From JAYPUG01 sp038117265 (GTDB taxonomy: Bacteria > Pseudomonadota > Alphaproteobacteria > UBA6615), in assembly GCA_038117265.1 (NCBI GenBank), contig JAYOFO010000043.1, positions 1 through 24,097 on the forward strand: a stretch of 24,097 bases of DNA, given 5' to 3'. This document shows positions 14,801 to 21,428 of the stretch, one piece after another. The notes beneath the pieces are model-generated. The model was not told the origin of the DNA. It ran no database searches and worked only from the letters and a program-made list of their open reading frames with translations. Position 1 is the stretch's first letter, and every line of letters starts with the position of its first letter. A program made the position numbers and the translations under genes.

Positions 14801-15041
14801 CCGGGTGCGGCCGATCTTCATGTCGACCCTCACCTCGGTCTTCGGGATGCTGCCGCTTGCCCTGTTCCCGGGTGCGGGATCGGAGCTGTATCGCGGGCTC
14901 GGCTCCGTCGTTCTGGGCGGGTTGTCGCTCTCGGCCATCCTGACCCTGGCGATCGTGCCGCCGATGATGTCGATCTGCGTCGGCTGGCGCGAGGCGAGCC
15001 GGGCGAAGAACGCTGCGGAGATGACCTCCCCCGCCGCATAA
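11856..15041 (+). CDS. RND-family efflux permease (AcrB/MexB-like, HAE1 type)
   Basis: This 1061-residue inner-membrane pump, normal for the family, has an N-terminal membrane segment (RPIAVIAVVIMVLLFGWVAL), two large periplasmic loops, and two six-helix halves (around 340-500 and 880-1040). Recognisable stretches are VETWWPGASPLEVEREIVN, GIAFAVGMVVDAAIVVLENI in helix 4, and GFIILTGIVVNNAILLV in helix 10, followed by RVRPIFMSTLTSVFGMLPL. Such trimers export lipophilic drugs or other small molecules using the proton gradient. The proton-relay set differs from AcrB: the helix-4 Asp-Asp pair reads D410-A411, and the helix-10 lysine (AcrB K940) is Asn952. The start is 5 bases after the adaptor stop, so the two genes are one operon; no outer-membrane channel gene follows. 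Substrate is unknown. Confidence 0.95.
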   Translation: MNLIQGSIQRPIAVIAVVIMVLLFGWVALQRIPIQLAPDVRQPVINVETWWPGASPLEVEREIVNRQEDVLKGLEGVERMESRSRPGRGEITLEFNPGQNMDRALLLVANRLDRVSGYPDEADEPTLSTSGTDDNPIAWYILTRDKGNDRDLITYGDFLEDIVQERIERIAGVAGVNIYGETEREMRVIVDPERLAQFRLTISDVVDRLRAENASITGGEVEEGKRSYLVRTEGDLKTTEQVLDVVLRSDTDIGNGRIGRVTVRDIAAVEIGYKEAFALPHKFDERAMAFNMTREQGANVLTVMHEARAAIDELAEGALKQVGLRVEQVYDETVYVRSAISLVQQNIVVGGILAAIVLMVFLRSWRPTLVVSLAIPVSVVGSFVAMAALGRSLNVISLAGIAFAVGMVVDAAIVVLENIFRLRQEGLSRSEAAHKGAAQVWPAVLVSSLTTVMVFIPILIMELEAGQLFRDIAVAISVSVLLSLLVSVTVIPALSNRLLVGSVAEGGKVLPLPGIDAFARAFVAFWQGFTRMVVRSKLRAFVVVGAITLLAGAFTWLFAPKLDYLPTGNRNFVFAFVNVPPGYSLDEVNQITERMANRTRDHWAAVTGPEPSEDGTPKMERFMRVPFAGRAFIGATSVDPARAAELIPILGRAADGEPGVRTFPSQPSLFGRSLGGGRTIDVDVRGADLEAIYAVAGDTFQRLIRVFPFPDGHRTRPIPSLTLSAPEVRVEPDRVRLTDNGLSARSLGQSIDAFNDGLRIDEVTLSGKRRDFTLTGPRNMIDQTQGIGSLPVVTKDGRIVPVESLADVRITSGPTEIRRADRLRTVTLQVTPRADMPLQAALERIENEVIRPMEASGDLPPGVSFQLTGTADKLVETWNEMVIDLALAIIIVYLVMAVLFESFVYPLIIMLTVPIAAAGGIAGLAILNVWVPQPLDMLTMLGFIILTGIVVNNAILLVHQTLYHIREDGLDADAAIMRATQNRVRPIFMSTLTSVFGMLPLALFPGAGSELYRGLGSVVLGGLSLSAILTLAIVPPMMSICVGWREASRAKNAAEMTSPAA

Positions 15042-15083
15042 GCGCGTCTCGCCTTGCCGGGCGACCGGGGGTAAGGTGCGCAC

Positions 15084-15276
15084 ATGTCTGCCAACACGCT
15101 CGCCGACATCCCGTTCCTCGCCCCGCTCGACGATTCGGCCCGAAAGTCGCTCGAACAGCGCGCGCGCTGGGTGCGCTACACCGCGAACGAGACGATCATC
15201 GATCGCGAGAGCGAGTCCCGGGATGTCTATTTCGTCGTCGAGGGCCGGGTCCGGGTGGTGAACTTCTCGCTGTCGG
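15084..15276 (+). pseudogene. Truncated Crp/Fnr-family regulator: N-terminal cyclic-nucleotide-binding fragment
   Basis: About 64 residues match the start of a Crp/Fnr-type effector domain: LADIPFLAPLDDSARKSLEQ, then RYTANETIIDRESESRDVYF and VVEGRVRVVNFSLS, the first beta strands of the cNMP-binding jelly roll. ATG15084 follows GTAAGG at a fair spacing, 42 bases after the permease stop. Right after NFSLS, where a Crp protein would continue with a glycine turn and the phosphate-binding cassette, the family match stops and the same bases read in another frame as a FecR domain. The rest of the effector domain and the whole helix-turn-helix are missing. Translation would run on in frame to 15542 as unrelated sequence. 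It is probably non-functional. Confidence 0.75.
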
Positions 15277-16525
15277 CACGATCGGCATCCGCGGCACTGC
15301 GGCGGCCGGGCGGGTCGTTCCGGCCAATCCCGGCGTGCCCGGCAGCCAGCCGCGCGCCGACATCGTGCTGCTCGGGCCCGGCGTCGACAACAACGCCAAC
15401 GAGCGCGCCGGACGGATCATCGTCTCGAATGCCAACACCTCGGTCGAGATCGCCCGCTCCGGCTTCGGAACCCGGATCGGGGGCATCGACGTCCCGCCGA
15501 CGGTGCCGGTTCGCTTCGAACCGGGCGAGGTCGCCAGTCTGACGGGCGCGCTGGGCACCACGCGCCCGTCCGCACCGGCCGGCGACGGCACGCCGGCGGG
15601 CGCGCCCGGAAACAATGGCGATGGCCAGAACGGCGACGGACAGGAGGGCAGCGCGCGGGACGGAAACGGCCAGAACGAGGGCGATTCGGCCAGTCAGCAG
15701 GGACAGGAAGGCGACACCGGCGAGGGCCAGAACGCCCAGGGACCCGGTCAACAGGGCGGCAATCGACCTGCGGACGGCGGCGGTGCGGCACCCAATGCCG
15801 GACAGCAGGCCGACGCCGCGCCGCTGGCGGGCACCGGCAGCCCGACGGGCCCGGCTGCGCCCCGCGGGGCAGCGGGCCCCAACCTGGCGGCCCGAGCCCC
15901 CATCGGGCTCAACCAGGTAACGGCGCTGACGGGCCAGAACATCGGTACGGGCGTCGTTGGCGCGGGTATCCTGGGGCAGATCAACACCGCCCAGAATCCG
16001 GCGCAACAGCAGCTCCTGACCGCGATCGAGAACAACAGCATCGCCGTCAACACCGCGATCGCGACGTTCGACCAGCTCCGCGCGATCAACACCGGCACGG
16101 CGACGTTCAATTTCGGGACGATCAACCTGAACTATGTCAGCGGTGCGCACACCAACAGCGGCGGCAGTTACAAGGCATCGGCCGTCATCGACTTCGGAGC
16201 CCGGTCCATCGACCTGAAGGTCGAGAACGTCTCGTACTTCTTTGCCGGCGCCACAAGCCATCTCTTCGTGTTCAACGACGGAGGCGGCGTCGGCGGAATC
16301 TACACCAACGACACCGGATCGGTCGGCCAGACCCGGAACTCGACGGTCGATACGTCGCACTTCCCGACAACCCCAACCGACAGTTCGACGGCAGAGGTGA
16401 CCGGCCAGATCCGGAACAATCTGGACACCGGCGTCATCGCCGCCGTCGGACGGGTCAACGTCAAGATTTCCCACGGCAGCAGCAAGACCGTGATCGCCGG
16501 CGGCAAGACGGTCGGACGGCAGTAG
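15264..16525 (+). pseudogene. FecR-domain protein lacking its start, with Gly/Gln-rich linker and unknown C-terminal domain
   Basis: The frame from about 15266 reads LAVGTIGIRGTAAAGRV, the diagnostic core of FecR domains (usual form PVxTIGIRGT), then GRIIVSNANTSVEIARSGFG and IDVPPTVPVRFEPGEV, which complete the domain. A low-complexity stretch of NGDGQ/GQ/AP-rich sequence follows (roughly 15600-15900). The C-terminal part (FNFGTINLNYVSGAHTNSGG, VIDFGARSIDLKVENVSYFF) looks like a beta-sandwich or barrel that I cannot name. FecR-domain proteins are usually exported and sense or transmit signals. No ATG, GTG or TTG precedes the FecR core in this frame; the first candidate is GTG15335, inside the domain. 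The signal peptide and N-terminal third are therefore absent, apparently lost at the junction with the Crp fragment. The C-terminal 396 residues remain open and could be expressed only as a partial protein. Confidence 0.7.
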
Positions 16526-16533
16526 CGGCGGCC

Positions 16534-17304
16534 CTAGCCGCGCGTCACCCCGCGCAACGCCGTCAGCACGTCCGGCGCCGCGACCTGGATCATCCGGAGG
16601 TCCGAGGTCGGGGTGACCAGATCGAACCCGTCGGCGATCATCTTGGCGGCATAGTCGGTCCGCGTTGCATGGAGACCGGCCCGGATGCCCGCAGCGTGGG
16701 CACCCTCGAGGATTCGCGCGATCAGGTCCGCGACAGGGCCCTCGAAGTTGTCGTGCTTCGGCGGGTGGCCATGCGCCAGGGCAAGGTCGGTCGGGCCGAT
16801 ATAGACCCCGTCGAGACCGGGTGTCACCGCGATCTCGTCGAGATTGGCCACGCCGTCCGCCGTCTCGATCATCGCCAGGGTGACGATTTCGGTGTTCGCA
16901 TGCGCCTGATAGTCGCTGCCGCCATAGATGACACCGCGATACGCGCCGTTCGAGCGTTCGCCATCGGGCGGATAGCGGCATGCGGCGACGAAGCGCTCGG
17001 CATCGGCGCGGTTGTTCACCATCGGACAAATGATGCCGTAGGCACCCGCATCGAGGACCCGCATCATGATCGAGGGCTCGTTCCAGGGCACCCGCACCAG
17101 GGGCACCACATCGGTGGCCGACATGGCCTGCAGCATGGGGATGGCGTCGGCCAGATCGATGGGGCCGTGCTGCAGGTCGATCGTCAGCGAATCCCAGCCC
17201 TGATGCGCCATGACCTCGGCGAGGAACGAGCCCGGCAGCGAGTGCCAGCCATTCACCGCCGCTCCGCCGGCCGCCCAGATTTCCTTCAGCCTGTTCCTGC
17301 GCAT
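16534..17304 (-). CDS. HpcH/HpaI aldolase/citrate lyase family protein
   Basis: This is a 256-residue class II pyruvate-aldolase-type TIM barrel. Members cleave or form 4-hydroxy-2-oxo acids such as 2,4-dihydroxyhept-2-enedioate or 2-keto-3-deoxy-rhamnonate, using a divalent metal. Family marks are WDSLTIDLQHGPID with the conserved active-site His, VPLVRVPWNEPSIMMRVLDA, the metal-binding Glu in MIETADGVANLDEI, the metal-binding Asp region in GLDGVYIGPTDLALAHG, and a late conserved GIRAGLHATRTD. ATG17304 follows GGAGGGACA, a strong ribosome site; a longer reading from 17343 lacks family support. It converges with the FecR remnant with only 8 bases between stops. It lies downstream of the broken sugar-type transporter on the same strand, which suggests a former uptake-plus-cleavage role for a sugar acid (inference). 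Confidence 0.9.
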   Translation of the reverse strand: MRRNRLKEIWAAGGAAVNGWHSLPGSFLAEVMAHQGWDSLTIDLQHGPIDLADAIPMLQAMSATDVVPLVRVPWNEPSIMMRVLDAGAYGIICPMVNNRADAERFVAACRYPPDGERSNGAYRGVIYGGSDYQAHANTEIVTLAMIETADGVANLDEIAVTPGLDGVYIGPTDLALAHGHPPKHDNFEGPVADLIARILEGAHAAGIRAGLHATRTDYAAKMIADGFDLVTPTSDLRMIQVAAPDVLTALRGVTRG

Positions 17305-17379
17305 TGTCCCCTCCGCGGTCGCGAACTCGCGGCAGTCTGGCACGGCGCACCCGGTGGCGCCATACGGCGCACCGGGACG

Positions 17380-18756
17380 TCAGGACGGGTGGCGGCGCCG
17401 GATTTCCGCGCGCAGTTCGGCCTGGCGCGCGGCAGTCAGCGAATAGCGCCAGACGACGGCCAGGGCCGTCAGCTTGAAGCCGATCGGGCACACGGCGAAC
17501 AGCGTTGTCAGCACCAGTAGCGCGTCGGCGTCGTTGTACATGTCGGGCACAAAACCCGCGGCATCGAGAAGGGTCAGGGAGACACCGACCGACAGCGCCG
17601 CCGCAGCCTTCGCCGCCATCGCCCAGACCGCTTAGTAGATGCCGGTGCGCCGCGCGCCGGTCTCGACCACGTCGCGGTCGACCGCATCGGCAAGCATTGC
17701 CGCGGGCATGGCGAGGTCCGCACCGAGGGTCAGCCCGGCGACGAGCGCGACCGCGAGAAACGGCAGGACATCGCCCGACCACAGGAACAGAACGATGGCG
17801 AATGCGAGGACCGCCAGGACGAGCGCATATCGCCAGGCCACATGCTTGCCCAACCGGCGTGCCGTCAGCAGCCACAAGGGCGTGCCGGCGATTGCGGCGG
17901 CGAAGTAGACGGCCAGGTAGGTCGGCGTCCAGTCCGGCCGCTCGATCACCTGCTTGACGTAGAAGAAGATCAGGGTGACCGGCAGCGCATTGGCGAGCCC
18001 GTTCAAGAAATAGGCGACGAGGATGCGCACATACTCCCGGTTCCGCGCCATCGCCCGGGTCCCGGTGCGCCAGCCCACGCGCGCCGCCCGCGCCAGCGAG
18101 GCCGTCGGCGGCTCGCGCACCGACAGCGCCGTCGCCAGGAGCGGCAAGGGAAGGATCGCCAGCCCGACGATGGCGATCAGGCGCAGCGCGTCGCGCTCGG
18201 GGAAGTCGGACCCGCGCATCTCGGCGACGACGAAAAGGAACGCGGCGGCGAGCGTGCCGATGACTGCGAACAAATGGCGGTAGAGGAAAACGCGGCTGCG
18301 CTGGTGATAGCCGGCGCTCAGTTCCGCGCCCATCGCGGCATAGGGCATGAACAGCGCCGTGCCCGACGTGAACAGGACCACGCTCCACACGGCCAGATAG
18401 GCCACGCCCGCATCGCCCGGCGGATGAAAGAGCTTCCACGCCGCCAGGCTCAGCGGCGCCCAGGCAAGCACCATCCGCGGAATACGCCGGCCGAACCGGG
18501 TCCGGGTGCGGTCGCTGAGCCACCCGATCAAGGGGTCGGTGACGACATCCCATATCCGCGTCGCCAGGATCGCCAATCCCGCATCAGCCATCGAGATCTC
18601 CCCGAGCGAGGCATAGACGCGGGGCACGAACATGAACACGCCGATCGCCAGAAGCGACAGCGGCATCGAGATCGCACCGAACACCAGCAGCGCGGCAACA
18701 CCAAGCCGCTCCTCGTCACCACCCTCTGCCGTCATCGGACCGTGTGCATGTTGCAT
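17380..18756 (-). pseudogene. GPH-type (glycoside-pentoside-hexuronide:cation) MFS transporter split by an in-frame TAA
   Basis: Two same-frame pieces make one transporter of about 458 residues, the normal length. The first (18756 to 17632) has GPH landmarks: RIWDVVTDPLIGWLSDRTRT, the FGRRIPRMVLAWAPLS loop, LFMPYAAMGAELS, and a late AMLADAVDRDVVETGARRTG. It ends at TAA (17634-17632). The next codons continue as AVWAMAAKAAAALSVGVSL, exactly the helix that follows ARRTGxxxA in intact relatives, then two more helices to 17380. A single substitution in a codon such as TAC or TTC would create the stop, so the last two membrane helices are lost. ATG18756 begins 27 bases after the SnoaL stop; ATG18735 (TAEGGDEERLG) is an alternative. 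Substrate class is probably sugars or sugar acids. Sequencing error remains possible. Confidence 0.85.
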
Positions 18757-18783
18757 GGCTCAGCGTCTGCCGCCGCCTCTGCC

Positions 18784-19185
18784 CTAGTGAACAAGCCGCG
18801 GCGGCTCGGACCGCTCCGACGGAATGACATTCGTCGGGCTCGACTGGTGATGCACCAATCGCCAGCGGGTCGCGGCGCGCACGAAGACGTTCGTGGCGAC
18901 CAGATGGTGGCGCCCGACGCGTTCGTAACAAACAACGATCGCGCTATCGCCCAGCAGCCGCACCGTTGCCCCGCGAAATTCGATGTCGAACGCGCGCTGT
19001 CCGTCGAGGATGTCGTGCCAGCTGTCGATCACCGCCGCGCGGCCGCAAACCGCACCGGCGCCGGGATGCACCACGCTGACGGGTGCATCGACCGCCCATA
19101 TGTCCGCCATGGCCGCCATATCAGCCGCTGCGAACGCCGCGTAGAACACCTCGTTGGCAAACAGAACCTGCTCCTCATCGCTCAT
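18784..19185 (-). CDS. SnoaL-like / NTF2-fold protein
   Basis: This 133-residue single-domain protein has a cone-shaped alpha+beta NTF2 fold. The pattern LFANEVFYAAFAAADMAAMA, IWAVDAPVSVVHPGAGAVCG and AVIDSWHDIL is typical of the SnoaL_3 subgroup (N-terminal helix, conserved HPG, GRxAVxxSW), and it closes with RWRLVHHQSSP. Members include small isomerases, cyclases and hydratases as well as proteins of unknown role; the activity cannot be named here. ATG19185 follows AGGGGGCGAAT. The gene is first in a minus-strand run with the broken transporter (27 bases on) and the aldolase, and diverges from the flavin monooxygenase at 19335, so the four may share one metabolic task. Confidence 0.88.
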   Translation of the reverse strand: MSDEEQVLFANEVFYAAFAAADMAAMADIWAVDAPVSVVHPGAGAVCGRAAVIDSWHDILDGQRAFDIEFRGATVRLLGDSAIVVCYERVGRHHLVATNVFVRAATRWRLVHHQSSPTNVIPSERSEPPRLVH

Positions 19186-19334
19186 CGCGTATTCGCCCCC
19201 TGACCCCCTAGGTATACCGTCTGCGGGGTCACGCGGCCGTAACGTAATTGTCAACGTGGCCGCAGCGTGGAACCCTGCACCCTGCGCGACCGGCCGGGCC
19301 GGGCGCCGCCGCCGGAATGCAAAAGGTCGAATCC
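19186..19334. promoter_or_regulatory. Divergent promoter region between the SnoaL operon and the monooxygenase
   Basis: This gap of 149 bases lies between diverging genes. On the minus strand a perfect TTGACA box lies at 19254-19249, but the position 17 bases on (TGACCC) is a poor -10. A short palindrome GGTATACC is at 19211-19218, further along the same strand. Promoters must be in this gap, but I cannot fix them. Confidence 0.3.
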
Positions 19335-20804
19335 ATGGACGACGATCAGGCCGCCGCAACGTCTCTCGAGGCGCTTGAGGCGCGCGTTCGCCACGAACTG
19401 TCGCTGATGAACCATCCGAAGGGCGCATGGGTCCCCCCGCGCGCGCACCCGTCGGGGATGCACGTGTTCGACGTGCTGGTGGTCGGTGCCGGCCAGGGTG
19501 GCCTCGCGACCCTGTTCGCGCTGGCCCGCGAGAATGTGACGAACACGGTTGCGGTCGACCGCAACCCGGCCGGCCGCGAAGGACCCTGGGTGACCTTCGC
19601 GCGCATGCACCAGCTGCGGACCCACAAGGACATCACCGGGCCGGGTCTCGGCATTCCGTCGCTGACACCCCGGGCCTGGTACACCGCGAAGTACGGCGCC
19701 CCCGCCTGGCACGCGCTGGAGCGCATCCCCCGCACCGCCTGGCAGGACTATCTCGACTGGTACCGGCGGGTGCTCCACCTGCCCGTCTGGAACCAGACGG
19801 AGGTCGGACCGCTGGGCCCGACGGACGCCGAAGACCCCGAAAGCCTGATCCGGGTTCCCCTGACCGCATGCGGCCCGGGCGGACGCACCGAAACGTTACT
19901 CGCGCGCGAGGTCGTGCTGGCGAACGGAATCGACGGATGCGGCACATGGGCCGTTCCCGCCATCGTCTCCGACAACCTGCCCGTCGAGCGCTATGCGCAG
20001 GCCAACACCGAGATCGACTACGCAGCGCTCGCCGGAAAGCGGATCGCGGTCATCGGCGCGAATGCCGGCGGATTCGACGCCGCCACCGCCGCGCTCGAGG
20101 CCGGCGCGCTGTCGGTCGACCTGCTGGTGCGGCGTGCGGCGATTCCACGGGTCAACGCACACCGTCCGCTCGACAGCGTCGGCTGGCTGAAGCATTTCGC
20201 CGACCTCGATGAAGACACGCGCTGGCGGGTCGCCGTCCACGTCATGTCCAACAACCAGCCGCCGCCCCAGGACACGTTCGACCGCGCCCACCGGCTCGAA
20301 GGTTTCACGATGCACGAGGACGCGGCGCTCGCCGACGTGCGGCTCGCGGGCGATACCGTCGAGGTCGAGACGGTGCGCGGGCTGACCCTGTCGGTCGACT
20401 TCGTCATTGCGGCGACCGGGTTCGTCAACGACCTTGCGAACCGGATCGAGACCTCGCAAATGGCGCCGCACGCCGCGCTCTGGCGCGACCGCCACACCCC
20501 GCCGGCCGATTCCGACTGGGCACCGATGGGGACCTACCCGTATCTGGGAAAGGACTTCGAGTTTACCGAGAAAGTTCCGGGTGCGGCGCCGTGGCTGCGG
20601 CGCATCCATTGCTTCTCGATCGGCACCAAGCCGAGCCTGGGCATGACCGGAAGCTCCGCCACCTCGATGCGCTACGGGGCGCCGCGCCTCGTCGAGGCGC
20701 TGACCCGGCGGCTGTTCCTCGAAGACGCCGACCGGCACGTGTCGGAATTGCTTGGCTTCGACACGCCCGACCTCGATGTCGGCCCGACCGGTCCTTCCGG
20801 CTAG
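19335..20804 (+). CDS. Flavin-containing (FAD/NADPH) monooxygenase-like oxidoreductase
   Basis: This 489-residue protein has two dinucleotide-binding motifs: FAD-binding VLVVGAGQGGLATL (residues about 47-60) and NADPH-binding IAVIGANAGGFDAATAALE near the middle. VIAATGFVND is the ATG-type motif that follows the NADPH domain in class B flavin monooxygenases and related N-hydroxylases. The arrangement fits enzymes that oxygenate N, S or carbonyl groups; the strict FMO fingerprint (FxGxxxH) and the Baeyer-Villiger fingerprint are not evident, so the reaction is open. GTKPSLGMTG near the end is a family-like flavin contact. ATG19335 is preferred for AAAAGG about 9 bases upstream; ATG19317 is too close to its GGA. 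Its stop shares CTAG with the stop of the converging PA14 gene. It diverges from the SnoaL gene and may be co-controlled with it. Confidence 0.88.
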   Translation: MDDDQAAATSLEALEARVRHELSLMNHPKGAWVPPRAHPSGMHVFDVLVVGAGQGGLATLFALARENVTNTVAVDRNPAGREGPWVTFARMHQLRTHKDITGPGLGIPSLTPRAWYTAKYGAPAWHALERIPRTAWQDYLDWYRRVLHLPVWNQTEVGPLGPTDAEDPESLIRVPLTACGPGGRTETLLAREVVLANGIDGCGTWAVPAIVSDNLPVERYAQANTEIDYAALAGKRIAVIGANAGGFDAATAALEAGALSVDLLVRRAAIPRVNAHRPLDSVGWLKHFADLDEDTRWRVAVHVMSNNQPPPQDTFDRAHRLEGFTMHEDAALADVRLAGDTVEVETVRGLTLSVDFVIAATGFVNDLANRIETSQMAPHAALWRDRHTPPADSDWAPMGTYPYLGKDFEFTEKVPGAAPWLRRIHCFSIGTKPSLGMTGSSATSMRYGAPRLVEALTRRLFLEDADRHVSELLGFDTPDLDVGPTGPSG

Positions 20805-21424
20805 CGCTGCGCCCTTGCGGCCGGATCGTGGGCGAACGCCTCTTCGGGCACGAAGTCGAGCTGGCCGGTATCGCCCGGCTTGAGACAGTAGAGCTCGACG
20901 GTGGAGGTGACCTGCTTCTCGAAATACAGCAGGTGGAACGGATACCAGCCCGGCGCCGCGACCTCGACCGGTATCAGGTCGGGAAACCGGTCGCTGTGGA
21001 CGCCGGAGTCATGGACGATCCGCTTGTCGCCGATCTTGAGATCGACCCCGTCGTTGGAGCGCATGGCGAAGGTGTAGGTGCCGGCGACCGGCAAATGAAT
21101 GAAGCCGCGAATGTCGGCGCCCACATGATCCGTTCGCCCGCTGGTCAAGACCTCGCGGTCCCCGACGAAGTAGTCCAGCATGGTGATCGGCTCGCCCTCG
21201 ACCCCGTCCTTGTACTTGGCCCAGTCGGGAATCTCGCGCGTGTCGTCGAACTTGTTGAAGTAGTAGGTCACGGCAAGCCCGGGCTCCAGGGCGTCGGGTG
21301 CCGGCTGCGGATCTGCCGCCTGCAGCCCCGAGACCGTGTCGGCCGCATGACCGCTGGACACACCGGTCAGGATCACACCCGCGAACAGCGCGGCCCGGAC
21401 CGGCCCTGCCAGCATCCCCCGCAT
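20801..21424 (-). CDS. Secreted PA14-domain protein
   Basis: This 207-residue exported protein has a signal peptide at residues 1-26 (MLAGPVRAALFAGVILTGVS ending in SGHA before ADTV). A PA14-type beta-barrel covers about 55-190: LAVTYYFNKFDDTREIPDW, then HVGADIRGFIHLPVAGTYTF, AMRSNDGVDLKIGDKRIVHD and GWYPFHLLYFEKQ. The GTYTFxxxSNDGxxLxIDG-like core is the PA14 hallmark. PA14 domains usually bind carbohydrates or sit on secreted enzymes and adhesins; here it stands alone, with no catalytic domain. ATG21424 lies 4 bases after the thiolase stop and uses AAGG within the thiolase end as ribosome site, so its translation is tied to a cytoplasmic catabolic gene. Its role in that operon is unknown. 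Confidence 0.85.
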   Translation of the reverse strand: MRGMLAGPVRAALFAGVILTGVSSGHAADTVSGLQAADPQPAPDALEPGLAVTYYFNKFDDTREIPDWAKYKDGVEGEPITMLDYFVGDREVLTSGRTDHVGADIRGFIHLPVAGTYTFAMRSNDGVDLKIGDKRIVHDSGVHSDRFPDLIPVEVAAPGWYPFHLLYFEKQVTSTVELYCLKPGDTGQLDFVPEEAFAHDPAARAQR

Positions 21425-21428
21425 CGAC

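Noticed and set aside
12480..15083. An 867-codon open frame on the minus strand opposite the RND permease
   Set aside because: It is the antisense shadow of a clear RND gene. The translation is an Arg/His/Asp/Gly-rich mix without domains, as GC-rich DNA commonly gives.
17632..17634. Stop-codon recoding in the transporter
   Set aside because: The stop is TAA, not TGA, so selenocysteine insertion does not apply, and no unusual structure is evident next to it.
15227..18553. A 1108-codon open frame on the minus strand across the FecR, aldolase and transporter region
   Set aside because: It overlaps recognisable genes in other frames, has no domain pattern of its own and is of low complexity (Arg, Gly, Ala). 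Length alone is not evidence at this G+C.
19211..19254. A firm promoter call for the SnoaL operon from TTGACA
   Set aside because: The -35 hexamer is perfect but no acceptable -10 lies at 16-18 bases; GGTATACC is too far away. Kept only as a low-confidence region.
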